Positions 37,227-46,289 of a stretch of 64,000 bases of DNA are shown here, piece by piece. The notes beneath the pieces were generated by a model. It did no database searches. It was given only the letters and a program-made list of their open reading frames with translations, and was not told the origin of the DNA. The stretch is from Stappia indica. GTDB lineage: Bacteria; Pseudomonadota; Alphaproteobacteria; Rhizobiales; Stappiaceae. The position numbers and the translations under genes are program-made. Location: the NCBI RefSeq assembly GCF_001696535.1, contig NZ_MBQE01000005.1, forward strand, positions 62,001 to 126,000, written 5' to 3'. How positions within the stretch are numbered: position 1 is the first letter of the stretch; the number at the start of each line of letters is the position of its first letter.

Positions 37227-40200
37227 CGGCAGCCTTCGCGGAACTGGTGGCGACCAGCAATTTCAGCTTCCTGCGCGGCGCCTCCCATGCGGCGGAGCTG
37301 GTGGAAACGGCCGCTCGGCTCGGCCTTGCCGCCATCGGCATCGCCGACCGCAACACGCTGGCCGGCGTCGTGCGGGCGCATGTGGCCGCGCGCGAGCATG
37401 ACGTGCGCCTGATCGTCGGGGCGCGGCTGGTGCTGCGCGACGGGTTGGAACTGGTCGTCCATCCGCAGGACCGGGAGGCCTATGGCCGGCTGAGCCGCCT
37501 GCTCACCCTTGGCAACCGGCGGGCGCCGAAAGGGGAATGTCATCTCGATTTCGCCGACCTCGGCGCGCTCGGCGAGGGTCAGCAGCTCATCGCCCTGCCG
37601 CCGCGCTGGCCCGATGCGGACTTTGCCGCACGTCTTGCGGAGCTGGGGCGCCGGTTCCCCGATGCCGTTTCGCTGACCCTGTCGCCGGCCCATCGCGGCG
37701 ACGACCGGGCTCGTTTCGACCGGCTGGCGGAGCTGGCCGAGGCCTGTCGCACGCCGCTGATCGCCACCAACGATGTGCTCTACCATGTGCCCGAGCGCCG
37801 CCCCTTGCAGGATGTGCTCACCTGCATCCGCGAGCACGTCACCATCGATGCGGCCGGCTTCCTGCTGGAGCCGAATGCGGAGCGGCATCTGAAACCGCCG
37901 CAGGAAATGGCGCGGCTCCTGTCGGGACACGAGCAGGCGCTGGCGCGCAGTCTTGAGGTCGCCGCGCGCTGTCGGTTCAACCTCGACGAACTGAAGCCGG
38001 AGTATCCGGTCGAGCCGGCGGGCGAGAGCGCGACGCCGCAGGAGGAGCTGGAGCGGCTGGCCTGGCTTGGTGCCGACAACCGCTTCCCGCAAGGCATCCC
38101 GGATAAGGTGCATGCGAACATCGCGCGCGAGCTGCGGCTGATCGGTGAGCTCGGCTACGCGTCCTATTTCCTCACCGTCTACGACATCGTCCGCTTCGCC
38201 CGCAGCCAGGATCCGCCGATTCTCTGCCAGGGGCGCGGGTCCTCGGCCAATTCCGTCGTCTGCTATTGCCTCGGCATCACCTCGGTCAATCCGACCGAGA
38301 TCGACCTGTTGTTCGAACGCTTCGTATCGGCGGCGCGGAACGAGCCGCCGGACATCGACGTCGATTTCGAGCACGAGCGGCGCGAGGAGGTGATCCAGTA
38401 CATCTACGCCCGCTATGGCCGCGAACGCGCCGGGCTTGCCGCGACGGTGATCCGCTATCGCGCCCGCAGCGCCGTCAACGACGTCGGCAAGGCGATGGGC
38501 CTGTCGACCGACGTGGTCGGCGCCATGTCCGGCCTGATCTGGGGCTGGTCCGGCAGCGCGCCGGCGGAAAGCGAAATCCGCCAGGCCGGACTCGATGCGC
38601 GCGATCCCCGCCTGATGCAGACGATCCGGCTGGTCCGCCAGCTGATCGACTTCCCCCGCCACCTGTCGCAGCATGTCGGCGGGTTCGTCATCACCCGCGA
38701 ACGTCTCGACGAGGTGGTCCCCATCGCCAATGCGGCGATGGAGGACCGCACCGTAGTGGAATGGGACAAGGACGATCTCGATGCGCTCGGCATCCTCAAG
38801 GTCGATGTGCTGGCGCTCGGCATGCTGACCTGCCTGCGCAAATGCTTCGACCTGCTGCGCGGCCATTACGGGCGCGACATGGGGCTGGCCAGCGTGCCGC
38901 GCGACGATCCGGCGACCTATGCGATGATCCGGAAGGCCGACACGGTCGGCGTCTTCCAGATCGAGAGCCGGGCGCAGATGTCGATGTTGCCGCGCCTCAG
39001 GCCTGCAAACTTCTACGATCTCGTCGTGCAGATCGCCATCGTCCGGCCCGGCCCGATCCAGGGCAACATGGTCAATCCCTACCTGCAGCGGCGCAAGCAC
39101 CCGGAGCTGGTCGACTATCCCTCGCCCGAGCTTGCCGCGGTGCTGGAAAAGACGCTGGGCGTGCCGCTGTTCCAGGAGCAGGCGATGAAGATCGCCATCG
39201 TCGGCGCCGGGTTTTCGCCGGACGAGGCGGACCGGTTGCGCCGGGCGATGGCCTCCTTCCGCAACATCGGCACGATCGAGCAGTTCCGCGAAAAGTTCAT
39301 CGCGGGAATGATCGCGAACAGGTACCAGCCGGACTTCGCCGACCGCTGCTTCGAGCAGATCAAGGGCTTCAGCGACTACGGGTTTCCCGAGAGCCATTCG
39401 GCAAGCTTCGCCCTGCTTGCCTATGCCTCTTCCTGGCTCAAGTGCCACTATCCGGAGGTCTTCGCCTGCGCGCTGCTGAACTCGCAGCCGATGGGCTTCT
39501 ATTCCTCGGCCTCCATCGTCCGGGACCTGCGCGCCCATGGGGGCCGCGTGCTGCCGGTGGATGTCAATCACAGCGACTGGGACCACACGCTGACGGAGGA
39601 AGAGCTTCCAGCCCGCAAGACGGGGGCTGAGGGCGGCAATGCCTTCGCCCTGCGGCTCGGCCTGCGCCAGGTCGACGGTTTGAGCGAGGAGGCGGGGCAG
39701 GCGCTGGTTGCCGCCCGCGGCATGGGCTTTGCGGATCTGGCCGACCTGCATGGCCGCGTCGGCCTCGACAGCCGGGCGCTGGTGGCGCTTGCAAATGCCG
39801 ATGCCTTCCGCTCGCTCGGCCTCGACCGGCGGCAGGCCCTGTGGGAGATCAAGGGACTGGCCGGCCGGCTCGGCCGCGCTGCCCGTCAGGACGACCTGCC
39901 GCTGTTCGGCGGCCGAAAGGGGCTGGCCGTTCTTGTCGCGAGGGAAGAGCAGGTGGAGCTACCGCCGATGCGGCCGGGCGAGCATGTTGTGGAGGACTAC
40001 GCTAGCCTGCACCTGTCGCTGAAGGCGCATCCCTTCGCCTTCCTGCGCGGGCAGCTCGAGGCCCGCCGCAGCTTGCGCGCGGCCGATCTGGAGGCGCAGG
40101 GCAACGGCCGGTTCGTGCGGGTCGCCGGCCTCGTTCTGGTGCGCCAGCGGCCGCAGACGGCCAAGAGCGTCACTTTCCTGACGCTGGAGGACGAGACGGG

Positions 40201-40468
40201 CATCGCCAATATCGTGGTCTGGAGCCGGATCTTCGAGCGCAGCCGCCGGATCGTCATGGGCGCGCGTGCCGTCATGGTGGATGGCGCGATCCAGAAGGAG
40301 GACGGCGTCATCCATGTGGTGGCGCGGCAGCTCACCGACATCACGCCAGATCTGATGGCCTCGCTTTCGAAAGAACCGCCGCAGGAGGGACCGAAACTTT
40401 CGGGAGCGAGCCTGTGGCGGCATCCGCGCGACACGAGGGTGCTGCCGAAGGGGCGGAACTTCCACTGA
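37223..40468 (+). CDS. dnaE2: Error-prone DNA polymerase III alpha subunit DnaE2
   Basis: A 1,081-residue family C polymerase. N-terminal PHP domain (TSNFSFLRGASHAAELVE), palm with the catalytic aspartates in PPDIDVDFEHER (Asp377, 379, 381), fingers and beta-binding parts, and an OB fold near residues 950-1030 (FVRVAGLVLVRQRPQTAKSV). The length fits DnaE2 rather than the longer DnaE1. It does the mutagenic synthesis past lesions in the SOS response. Last gene of the LexA-controlled unit. Confidence 0.95.
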   Translation: MTAAFAELVATSNFSFLRGASHAAELVETAARLGLAAIGIADRNTLAGVVRAHVAAREHDVRLIVGARLVLRDGLELVVHPQDREAYGRLSRLLTLGNRRAPKGECHLDFADLGALGEGQQLIALPPRWPDADFAARLAELGRRFPDAVSLTLSPAHRGDDRARFDRLAELAEACRTPLIATNDVLYHVPERRPLQDVLTCIREHVTIDAAGFLLEPNAERHLKPPQEMARLLSGHEQALARSLEVAARCRFNLDELKPEYPVEPAGESATPQEELERLAWLGADNRFPQGIPDKVHANIARELRLIGELGYASYFLTVYDIVRFARSQDPPILCQGRGSSANSVVCYCLGITSVNPTEIDLLFERFVSAARNEPPDIDVDFEHERREEVIQYIYARYGRERAGLAATVIRYRARSAVNDVGKAMGLSTDVVGAMSGLIWGWSGSAPAESEIRQAGLDARDPRLMQTIRLVRQLIDFPRHLSQHVGGFVITRERLDEVVPIANAAMEDRTVVEWDKDDLDALGILKVDVLALGMLTCLRKCFDLLRGHYGRDMGLASVPRDDPATYAMIRKADTVGVFQIESRAQMSMLPRLRPANFYDLVVQIAIVRPGPIQGNMVNPYLQRRKHPELVDYPSPELAAVLEKTLGVPLFQEQAMKIAIVGAGFSPDEADRLRRAMASFRNIGTIEQFREKFIAGMIANRYQPDFADRCFEQIKGFSDYGFPESHSASFALLAYASSWLKCHYPEVFACALLNSQPMGFYSSASIVRDLRAHGGRVLPVDVNHSDWDHTLTEEELPARKTGAEGGNAFALRLGLRQVDGLSEEAGQALVAARGMGFADLADLHGRVGLDSRALVALANADAFRSLGLDRRQALWEIKGLAGRLGRAARQDDLPLFGGRKGLAVLVAREEQVELPPMRPGEHVVEDYASLHLSLKAHPFAFLRGQLEARRSLRAADLEAQGNGRFVRVAGLVLVRQRPQTAKSVTFLTLEDETGIANIVVWSRIFERSRRIVMGARAVMVDGAIQKEDGVIHVVARQLTDITPDLMASLSKEPPQEGPKLSGASLWRHPRDTRVLPKGRNFH

Positions 40469-40493
40469 CGGCGGCAGGGGCTGGTGCTCCGGC

Positions 40494-41150
40494 TCAGGCG
40501 GCGGAACGTCGGAGCGTATAATGCGCGATGCCGTGCTCGCCCGCAGCGACAGTGACATTGCCGAGCCCGCAGGCAGGAAGGTCGAGGCCTTGCAGCAGGT
40601 TTTCGCCCTTGCCGAACACCGCAGGGACGACCGCAAGGTGCATTTCGTCGATGAGGCCGGCCTCGAGATATTGGCGCAAGGTCGAAACGCCGCCGCCGAT
40701 GCGCACGTCGCGGTCGCCGGCCGCAGCCCTTGCCCGGTCGAGCGCGGCATGGATGCCATCGGTGACGAAATGGAACACCGTCCCGCCCTCCATCTCGAAG
40801 CTGGCGCGAGGATGGCGGGTCAGGACGAAGACGTCGCAGTGAAAGGGCGGAGTATCGCCCCACCACCCCTTCCAGCCGTCGTCCGGCCAGCGACCGCGCA
40901 CGGGGCCGAACATGTTCCGGCCCATGATCCAGGCGCCGACATTCTCGAAGCTGCGGGCGATGAAACTCTCGTTGATGCCGGGAGTGCCGCCGTCTTCGCC
41001 CAGCACGCGGCGGCGGAAGCTCGGCGTGTCGAACACCCACTCGCGCAGGGCCTCGGTGCCGACGCCCATCGGCTCTTCCGATCCCTGATCGGGGCCGGCA
41101 CCGTAGCCGTCGAGCGACAGGCTGAAACAGTCAACGCGAAGCTTGGGCAT
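40494..41150 (-). CDS. RibD-C/DHFR-like reductase
   Basis: A 218-residue protein of the dihydrofolate-reductase-like RibD C-terminal family. It starts MPKLRVDCFSLSLDGYGAGP, with the NADPH-binding GGGVSTLRQYLEAGLIDEMH and the family end VTVAAGEHGIAHYTLRR. Such proteins reduce pyrimidine- or quinone-like molecules; specificity unknown. GGGAG lies 5 bp before the ATG at 41150. Divergent from an HxlR gene, 87 bp away, its probable regulator. Confidence 0.9.
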   Translation of the reverse strand: MPKLRVDCFSLSLDGYGAGPDQGSEEPMGVGTEALREWVFDTPSFRRRVLGEDGGTPGINESFIARSFENVGAWIMGRNMFGPVRGRWPDDGWKGWWGDTPPFHCDVFVLTRHPRASFEMEGGTVFHFVTDGIHAALDRARAAAGDRDVRIGGGVSTLRQYLEAGLIDEMHLAVVPAVFGKGENLLQGLDLPACGLGNVTVAAGEHGIAHYTLRRSAA

Positions 41151-41177
41151 GGCATCTCCCGAACTGATTGCAAATTG

Positions 41178-41224
41178 AAACTGGTTGTTTTGTGCCATGG
41201 CCGATCCTACTTTGCAACCGGTTT
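41178..41224. promoter_or_regulatory. Inverted repeat in the reductase/HxlR divergent promoter
   Basis: Arms AAACTGGTTG and CAACCGGTTT (9 of 10 pairs) are separated by 27 bp between the divergent start codons. HxlR regulators bind such symmetrical sites. Confidence 0.5.
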
Positions 41225-41237
41225 TGACGAGGGGCGC

Positions 41238-41759
41238 ATGCAGGGAATCGAGCGACGGTCGGGCTGCCCGATCAATCTGGCGATGGAAGTGCTGGGCGAC
41301 CGCTGGAGCCTGGTCGTCATCCGCGACATGATGTTCGGCAATCGCCGGCATTTCCGCGAGCTGCTGACCCGGTCGGAAGAAGGCATCGCCTCCAACATCC
41401 TGGCCGCCCGGCTGAAGCGCCTGGTCGCGCTGGGCCTGGTCACGCGGTGCGAGGACCCCAGCCACAGCCAGAAGGCGATCTACAGCCTGGCCGAGCCGGC
41501 GATCCAGCTGGTGCCGGTGCTGGCGACGCTCGGTGCCTGGGGGCGCCGGCATTTGCCGGTGAGCGAGGAGTTGTCGATCCGCGCGCAGCTTCTGGAGGAA
41601 GGCGGCGAACCGATGTGGAACGCCTTCATGGACGACCTGCGCCGACTGCATGTGGAAGATCCCGTGGCCGGTGCGAGCGGAGCCATCGCCTCGCCGGTTC
41701 TGGGCGATCTCACGCGGGCTTACGAGGCTGTGCGGGCGCGCAGCGCGCCCGCCGGGTAG
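41238..41759 (+). CDS. HxlR-family transcriptional regulator
   Basis: A 173-residue MarR-like winged-helix regulator of the HxlR family, with the N-terminal Cys10 (RRSGCPINLAMEVLGDRWSL) often used as a redox or electrophile sensor. HTH at ~25-95 (ASNILAARLKRLVALGLV). GAGGGG precedes the ATG. It probably senses aldehydes or quinones and controls the divergent reductase (inference from arrangement). Confidence 0.9.
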   Translation: MQGIERRSGCPINLAMEVLGDRWSLVVIRDMMFGNRRHFRELLTRSEEGIASNILAARLKRLVALGLVTRCEDPSHSQKAIYSLAEPAIQLVPVLATLGAWGRRHLPVSEELSIRAQLLEEGGEPMWNAFMDDLRRLHVEDPVAGASGAIASPVLGDLTRAYEAVRARSAPAG

Positions 41760-42083
41760 GGCTGCCTTCCGGTCGTCTCGTTCCCTGCCATCGGCCGCAA
41801 GCTCACCGCTGCGGCATTGTCTCTGCCCAGCACCGCAGCCAGAAACCATTTAGCCCGGACCTCCTGACATAGACGTTCTTGACAACGTTATCATTCGAGT
41901 GCTAGTGCCAATGATAACGTTGTCATGGCGCGATCATGACTTCCGGTATGACGTCGGTGCGAACCGGCGCCGGATCGTGGGATCGGTGGCCGGAGGGCAT
42001 GGCCGCACAGCGATCGGCAGTGCCGGTTGCAGGCGGCAATCGGGTTTGGGAGAGGCGGCAAGGGCCGCGCGAGGGACGGAACG
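41760..42083. other. Promoter region of the DSD1-ABC-RidA operon
   Basis: These 324 bp hold no recognisable gene. The main content is the twin LacI-type operator (41880-41925). The ribosome site GAGGGA lies 9 bp before the ATG at 42084. Confidence 0.65.
41880..41925. promoter_or_regulatory. Twin LacI-type operators forming a 46-bp inverted repeat
   Basis: Perfect 16-bp arms TGACAACGTTATCATT and AATGATAACGTTGTCA with a 14-bp spacer. Each arm holds a near-palindromic TGAYAACGTTRTCA with central CG, as in LacI-family operators. It sits 158 bp before the dehydratase gene; a LacI regulator is encoded at the end of the same gene run (47705). Confidence 0.75.
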
Positions 42084-43319
42084 ATGCGGGAAGACGGGAT
42101 CCAAACGGCAAGCGCTGCGCAGGACATCGGCCTGTCGCCGGAGCGCGGAGAGCTCGCCCTGCCGGTCCTGACCATGGACGAGGCCGCCTTCGACGCGAAT
42201 GTCGAGGCGATGTTCGATTATGTCGCCAAGGCCGGCGTCTCCATCGCCCCTCACGCCAAGACCCCGATGTCTCCCGAACTGTCCCGCCGTCTGCTGGGTC
42301 GCGGCGCCTGGGGTCTTTCCGTCGCCAACCTGCAGCAGGCCCGCGTGTTCCTCGAGAACGGCGCTCGCCGCCTGCTCGTCGCCAACCAGATCGGCGGCCG
42401 CCGCTCGGCCGAGCGGTTCGCCGCGCTCCTGCAGCGCTTTCGCGATGCGACGCTCGTCTTCTTCGCCGATGCGCCCGAGAGCCTCGAGGTGATCGATCAT
42501 GTGGGTCGCACTGCCGGCCGCACCGTGCCGGTGCTGGTGGAAGTGGGGGCGGGCCGCGCCGGCGCGCGCAGTCTCGACGCCGCCTGCGCCGTGATTGATG
42601 CCGCGTCCCGCCTGTCCCATGTCGAGCTTGCCGGCGTTGCCGCCTATGAGGGGGCTGCCGCAACCGCCGATCCGCGGGAGACGGTCAAGGCGATCTCTGC
42701 GCTGAACGCGCTGGCCGGCGAGGTGCATGCGCTGCTGCGTGCCGCCGCGCCGGAGCGCGCGCTGATCCTCAGCGCCGGCGGGTCCTCCTTCTTCGATCTC
42801 GTCGTCGGCGATCTCAAGCCGCTGGCGACCCGCGACGGCAACACGGAACTGGTGCTGCGCAGCGGCGCGATCTTCTTTCACGACCACGGCGTCTACGAGC
42901 GCTCGCTCGCGGCGATGGATGCGCGCGGCGGATTTGCGGCTGTGACGGGCGTTGCCGCGCTCGACGCCTTCCGCCCGGCGCTGACCGTGTGGGCCGAGGT
43001 GCTGTCGCGGCCCGAGCCGGGGCTTGCGATCTGCGGCATGGGCATGCGCGACGTGTCCTACGACCAGGATCTGCCGGTGCCGCTTGCGGCCTGGCGCGAG
43101 GGAGTGCAAACAGCAAGCCGCGATGCCCTCGGGTCGGTGGTGAAGCTCAATGACCAGCACGCCTTCCTGAGGCTGCCGGAGGGCAGCGGGCTTGGCGTCG
43201 GCGACATCGTCGCCTTCGGCATTTCGCATCCCTGCACCTGTCTCGACCGCTGGCGCGTGATCCTCGGGCGCGGCGCGGACGGGCGCATTGCCGCCGCCTA
43301 TCCCACCCACTTCAGCTAA
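42084..43319 (+). CDS. DSD1/D-threonine aldolase-like PLP enzyme (D-hydroxy amino acid dehydratase)
   Basis: A 411-residue fold-type III PLP protein. PLP lysine Lys59 is in IAPHAKTPMSPEL, and the C-terminal zinc pair His382/Cys384 is in SHPCTCLDRW. The family contains D-threo-3-hydroxyaspartate dehydratase, eukaryotic D-serine dehydratase (DSD1) and D-threonine aldolase. Of these, the dehydratases make an enamine/imine intermediate, and RidA is encoded in the same operon. Substrate is a guess; D-3-hydroxyaspartate or D-serine types are favoured. Confidence 0.85.
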   Translation: MREDGIQTASAAQDIGLSPERGELALPVLTMDEAAFDANVEAMFDYVAKAGVSIAPHAKTPMSPELSRRLLGRGAWGLSVANLQQARVFLENGARRLLVANQIGGRRSAERFAALLQRFRDATLVFFADAPESLEVIDHVGRTAGRTVPVLVEVGAGRAGARSLDAACAVIDAASRLSHVELAGVAAYEGAAATADPRETVKAISALNALAGEVHALLRAAAPERALILSAGGSSFFDLVVGDLKPLATRDGNTELVLRSGAIFFHDHGVYERSLAAMDARGGFAAVTGVAALDAFRPALTVWAEVLSRPEPGLAICGMGMRDVSYDQDLPVPLAAWREGVQTASRDALGSVVKLNDQHAFLRLPEGSGLGVGDIVAFGISHPCTCLDRWRVILGRGADGRIAAAYPTHFS

Positions 43320-43334
43320 GTCGCCGGAAGGCTC

Positions 43335-44003
43335 ATGGTTCAGCTCAACTTCAACCAGCTCTGGCGCTATCAGGACGAGTTCCTGCACGGCGTGTCGCTG
43401 ATCCTGCTGCTCACCCTCGTGGCGACGGTGGCGGGCCTGGCGATCGGCCTTGTCTGCGCCTCCGCCGCCGGCAGCCGCTTCGCCGCCCTCCGCCTGCTCG
43501 TGCGCAGCTATGTGGAAGTGATCCGCAACACCCCGGCGCTGATCCAGCTGTTCCTGATCTTCTTCGTGCTGCCCTATGCGGGTCTGCGCCTGCCGCCGAT
43601 CTATGCCGCGGCCACGGCGCTCTCGATCTACATGGGCGCCTATGCGACGGAGATCATCCGCGGCGGCCTCGCCTCGATCCCGCGCAGCCAGATCGAGGCC
43701 GGCCAGTGCCTCGGGCTGACCCGCTGGCAGGTCTTCCGCCATGTGATCCTGCCGCCGGCGCTGCGCAACATCTATCCCTCGATCACCAGCCAGATCGTGC
43801 TGCTGTTGCTCGGCACTTCGCTCGCCTCGCAGGTTTCCGCGTCGGAACTGTTCCACGCCGCCGCCTTCGTCGAGAGCCGCACGTTCCGCAGCTTCGAGGT
43901 CTATGCGGTCGTCTGCGCGATCTACTTCACCCTGGTCCTGGCATTCCGGCTGGCCTTCGCAGGCATCGGTCGGATCGCCTTCCGCTGGCCGACCGGTCGA
44001 TAG
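43335..44003 (+). CDS. Polar amino-acid ABC transporter permease 1
   Basis: A 222-residue HisM/GlnP-type membrane protein: five predicted helices, characteristic FLHGVSLILLLTLVATVAGL and VEVIRNTPALIQLFLIFFVLP, and the EAA-like loop QIEAGQCLGLTRWQVFRHV. Forms a channel with the next permease. Follows the dehydratase gene by 15 bp. Confidence 0.93.
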   Translation: MVQLNFNQLWRYQDEFLHGVSLILLLTLVATVAGLAIGLVCASAAGSRFAALRLLVRSYVEVIRNTPALIQLFLIFFVLPYAGLRLPPIYAAATALSIYMGAYATEIIRGGLASIPRSQIEAGQCLGLTRWQVFRHVILPPALRNIYPSITSQIVLLLLGTSLASQVSASELFHAAAFVESRTFRSFEVYAVVCAIYFTLVLAFRLAFAGIGRIAFRWPTGR

Positions 44004-44014
44004 GAGGCGGGACG

Positions 44015-44665
44015 ATGCGCGGTTTCACGATCTCCGACTTCCTCACCATGCTGGCCGCCGTGCAGTGGACGGCGACGCTGGTGGTCCTGGCACTCGCCTT
44101 CGGCGCGCCGCTGGCCTTGCTGCTCGCCCGCATGTGCACCGGGCGCAGCTGGATCGCGCGGCTCGTCGCCACCGGCATCTTGCAGCTCGTGCAGGGCGTG
44201 CCGGTGCTCGGCCTGCTGATGTTCTTCTATTTCGGCATGCCGGTCTTCCTCGGCATCCAGGTCCCGGCGCTGGTCTCGGTCGGTGCGGCCTTCACCATCT
44301 TCACCGCCGCCTTCCTTGGTGAGATCTGGCGCGGCGGCATCCAGGCGGTGCATGTGGCGCAGGCAGAGGCGGCAGCCTGTCTCGGCCTGACCCGCTGGCA
44401 GACCTTCCGCTACGTGGTTGCGCCGCAGGCCTTCCGCATCGCGCTGCCCGCGACGGTCGGTTTCCTGGTGCAGCTCATCAAGAACACGTCGCTCGCCTCG
44501 GTGGTCGGCTTCGTCGAGCTGGCCCGTGCCGGACAGCTCGCCAGCGCGGCGACGTTCCAGCCGCTTCTTTCCTATGCCTGCGTGGCGGCGATCTATTTCG
44601 CCCTGTGCTTCCCGCTCACGCTCTGGTCCCGTTCCCTGGAGGACAAGCTCAATGGCGCTCGTTGA
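44015..44665 (+). CDS. Polar amino-acid ABC transporter permease 2
   Basis: A 216-residue partner permease of the HisMQ type (LQLVQGVPVLGLLMFFYFG, AEAAACLGLTRWQTFRYV). AGGAGGCGG lies before its ATG; its end overlaps the ATPase gene by 14 bp. Confidence 0.92.
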   Translation: MRGFTISDFLTMLAAVQWTATLVVLALAFGAPLALLLARMCTGRSWIARLVATGILQLVQGVPVLGLLMFFYFGMPVFLGIQVPALVSVGAAFTIFTAAFLGEIWRGGIQAVHVAQAEAAACLGLTRWQTFRYVVAPQAFRIALPATVGFLVQLIKNTSLASVVGFVELARAGQLASAATFQPLLSYACVAAIYFALCFPLTLWSRSLEDKLNGAR

Positions 44666-45383
44666 GATCAGCAACGTCCACAAGTCCTTCGGCGAGGTGG
44701 AGGTCCTGCGCGGCATCGACCTGACCGTCGAGAAGGGCGAGATCGTCACCATCATCGGCCGCAGCGGCTCCGGCAAGTCGACGCTCCTGCGCTGCATCAA
44801 CGGCCTGGAGCAGATCAACGGCGGCGAGATCAAGGTGGCCGGCGAACTGGTCCACTCCCGCTCCACCGACCTTCGCAAGCTGCGCGAGCATGTCGGCATC
44901 GTTTTCCAGCAGTTCAACCTGTTTCCGCACATGACGGTGGAGCGCAACATCACCCTGGCGCCGGTACTGACCGGAAAGATCGCCAAGGGCGATGCGGCGC
45001 GCGAGCTGGCGCGCAAGGTCCTGGCCCAGGTCGGACTGGAAGAGAAGATCGACGCCTATCCCGGCCAGCTCTCCGGTGGCCAGCAGCAGCGCGTGGCCAT
45101 CGCCCGGTGCCTCGCCATGTCGCCCTACCTGATGCTGTTCGACGAGGTCACCTCGGCGCTCGACCCGGAACTGGTCGGCGAAGTGCTGAAGGTGATGGAA
45201 GACCTCGCCACCCAGGGCATGACGATGATCCTCGTCACCCACGAGATGAACTTCGCGCGCAACGTCGCCTCGAAGCTCGTCTTCATGCATGCGGGCATGG
45301 TCCACGAAGAAGGCCGGCCCGCAGATCTGTTCGCCAACCCCGCAACGCCGGAACTGGCGAATTTCATAAGCTCGGTCCGCTGA
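44652..45383 (+). CDS. Polar amino-acid ABC transporter ATP-binding protein
   Basis: A 243-residue GlnQ/HisP-type ATPase: Walker A GRSGSGKST (36-44), signature LSGGQQQRVAIARCLA, Walker B LMLFDEVTSALDPE, H-loop VTHEM. Energises the two permeases; overlaps the second by 14 bp. Confidence 0.94.
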   Translation: MALVEISNVHKSFGEVEVLRGIDLTVEKGEIVTIIGRSGSGKSTLLRCINGLEQINGGEIKVAGELVHSRSTDLRKLREHVGIVFQQFNLFPHMTVERNITLAPVLTGKIAKGDAARELARKVLAQVGLEEKIDAYPGQLSGGQQQRVAIARCLAMSPYLMLFDEVTSALDPELVGEVLKVMEDLATQGMTMILVTHEMNFARNVASKLVFMHAGMVHEEGRPADLFANPATPELANFISSVR

Positions 45384-45417
45384 CGGCCGGCTTCTTCCAA
45401 AGGAAAGGGGAACCCCG

Positions 45418-46197
45418 ATGAATTTCTTCAGGACGGCTCTTGCCGCGGCTGCCATCGCCGCCGTTTCGCTCACCTCCGGCACGGCTTTCGCCGACAAGCT
45501 GCAGGACATCCTCAACGCAGGCAAGGTGCGCATCGGCGTGCTTGCGGATTCCGCCCCCTGGGGCTTCCGCGACGGCGAGGGCAAGCTCACGGGCTTCGAC
45601 GTTGAGCTGGCGAACCTCGTTGCCGCCGATCTGGGCGTTGATCTGGAGATCGTCGAAGTGACCGGCGCTGCCCGCCTGCCGAGCCTCCTGTCCGACCAGA
45701 TCGACGTGCTCGTCGCCGCCGCCGGCGCGACGCCTGAGCGCGCGCAGCAGGTCATGTTCACCTCGCCCTATGTCGCCGTGCAGCTCGGCGTCTACGGCAA
45801 GGCCGGCAGCCCCGCCTATTTGACCCCGGCCGAGCTGTCCGGCAAGTCGATCGCGGTTGCCCGCGGCACCACGCTCGACGTCTGGCTGACCGACAACGTG
45901 CCGGATGCCAACCTCGTGCGCTTCGAGGATGCGGCCAGCGCGCTTGCCGCCTTCTTCGCCGGCCAGACCGAGTACTTCGCCGAGAACAGCGCCATCGCGC
46001 TCAATGCGTCCGGCTCGGCCGATGTGGAGCTGAAGTTCCTGATCCGTCAGTCGCCGGCCCACGCCGCCGTCCGTCACGGCGAGCACAACCTGCTGCAGTG
46101 GCTGAACACGGACCTGTTCTTCAACCGCATGAACGGCAAGCTCGAGGCTCTGCAGGTCAAGTGGTTCAAGGAAGCGACGCCGCTTCCCAACATGTGA
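45418..46197 (+). CDS. Amino-acid ABC transporter solute-binding protein
   Basis: A 259-residue family-3 periplasmic binding protein with a Sec signal peptide cleaved after TAFA (~residue 24). The mature start KLQDILNAGKVRIGVLADSA is the family pattern. It binds a polar amino acid or derivative; together with the downstream deacylase, an N-acyl amino acid is plausible. Hairpin CCCGGACGG/CCGTCCGGG (46204-46253) follows the stop. Confidence 0.92.
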   Translation: MNFFRTALAAAAIAAVSLTSGTAFADKLQDILNAGKVRIGVLADSAPWGFRDGEGKLTGFDVELANLVAADLGVDLEIVEVTGAARLPSLLSDQIDVLVAAAGATPERAQQVMFTSPYVAVQLGVYGKAGSPAYLTPAELSGKSIAVARGTTLDVWLTDNVPDANLVRFEDAASALAAFFAGQTEYFAENSAIALNASGSADVELKFLIRQSPAHAAVRHGEHNLLQWLNTDLFFNRMNGKLEALQVKWFKEATPLPNM

Positions 46198-46203
46198 GTT
46201 CCT

Positions 46204-46253
46204 CCCGGACGGGCGGGATCGCGTCCCCTGTGGCGTGGTCTCGTCCGTCCGGG
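46204..46253 (+). repeat. Hairpin between binding-protein and RidA genes
   Basis: Perfect 9-bp arms CCCGGACGG and CCGTCCGGG with a 32-nt loop, no T-run. Located 7 bp past the binding-protein stop; likely mRNA end protection or partial attenuation. Confidence 0.55.
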
Positions 46254-46289
46254 CGTTCCAGCGTTTTCGACAGTCACGGAGTAAAGTCG

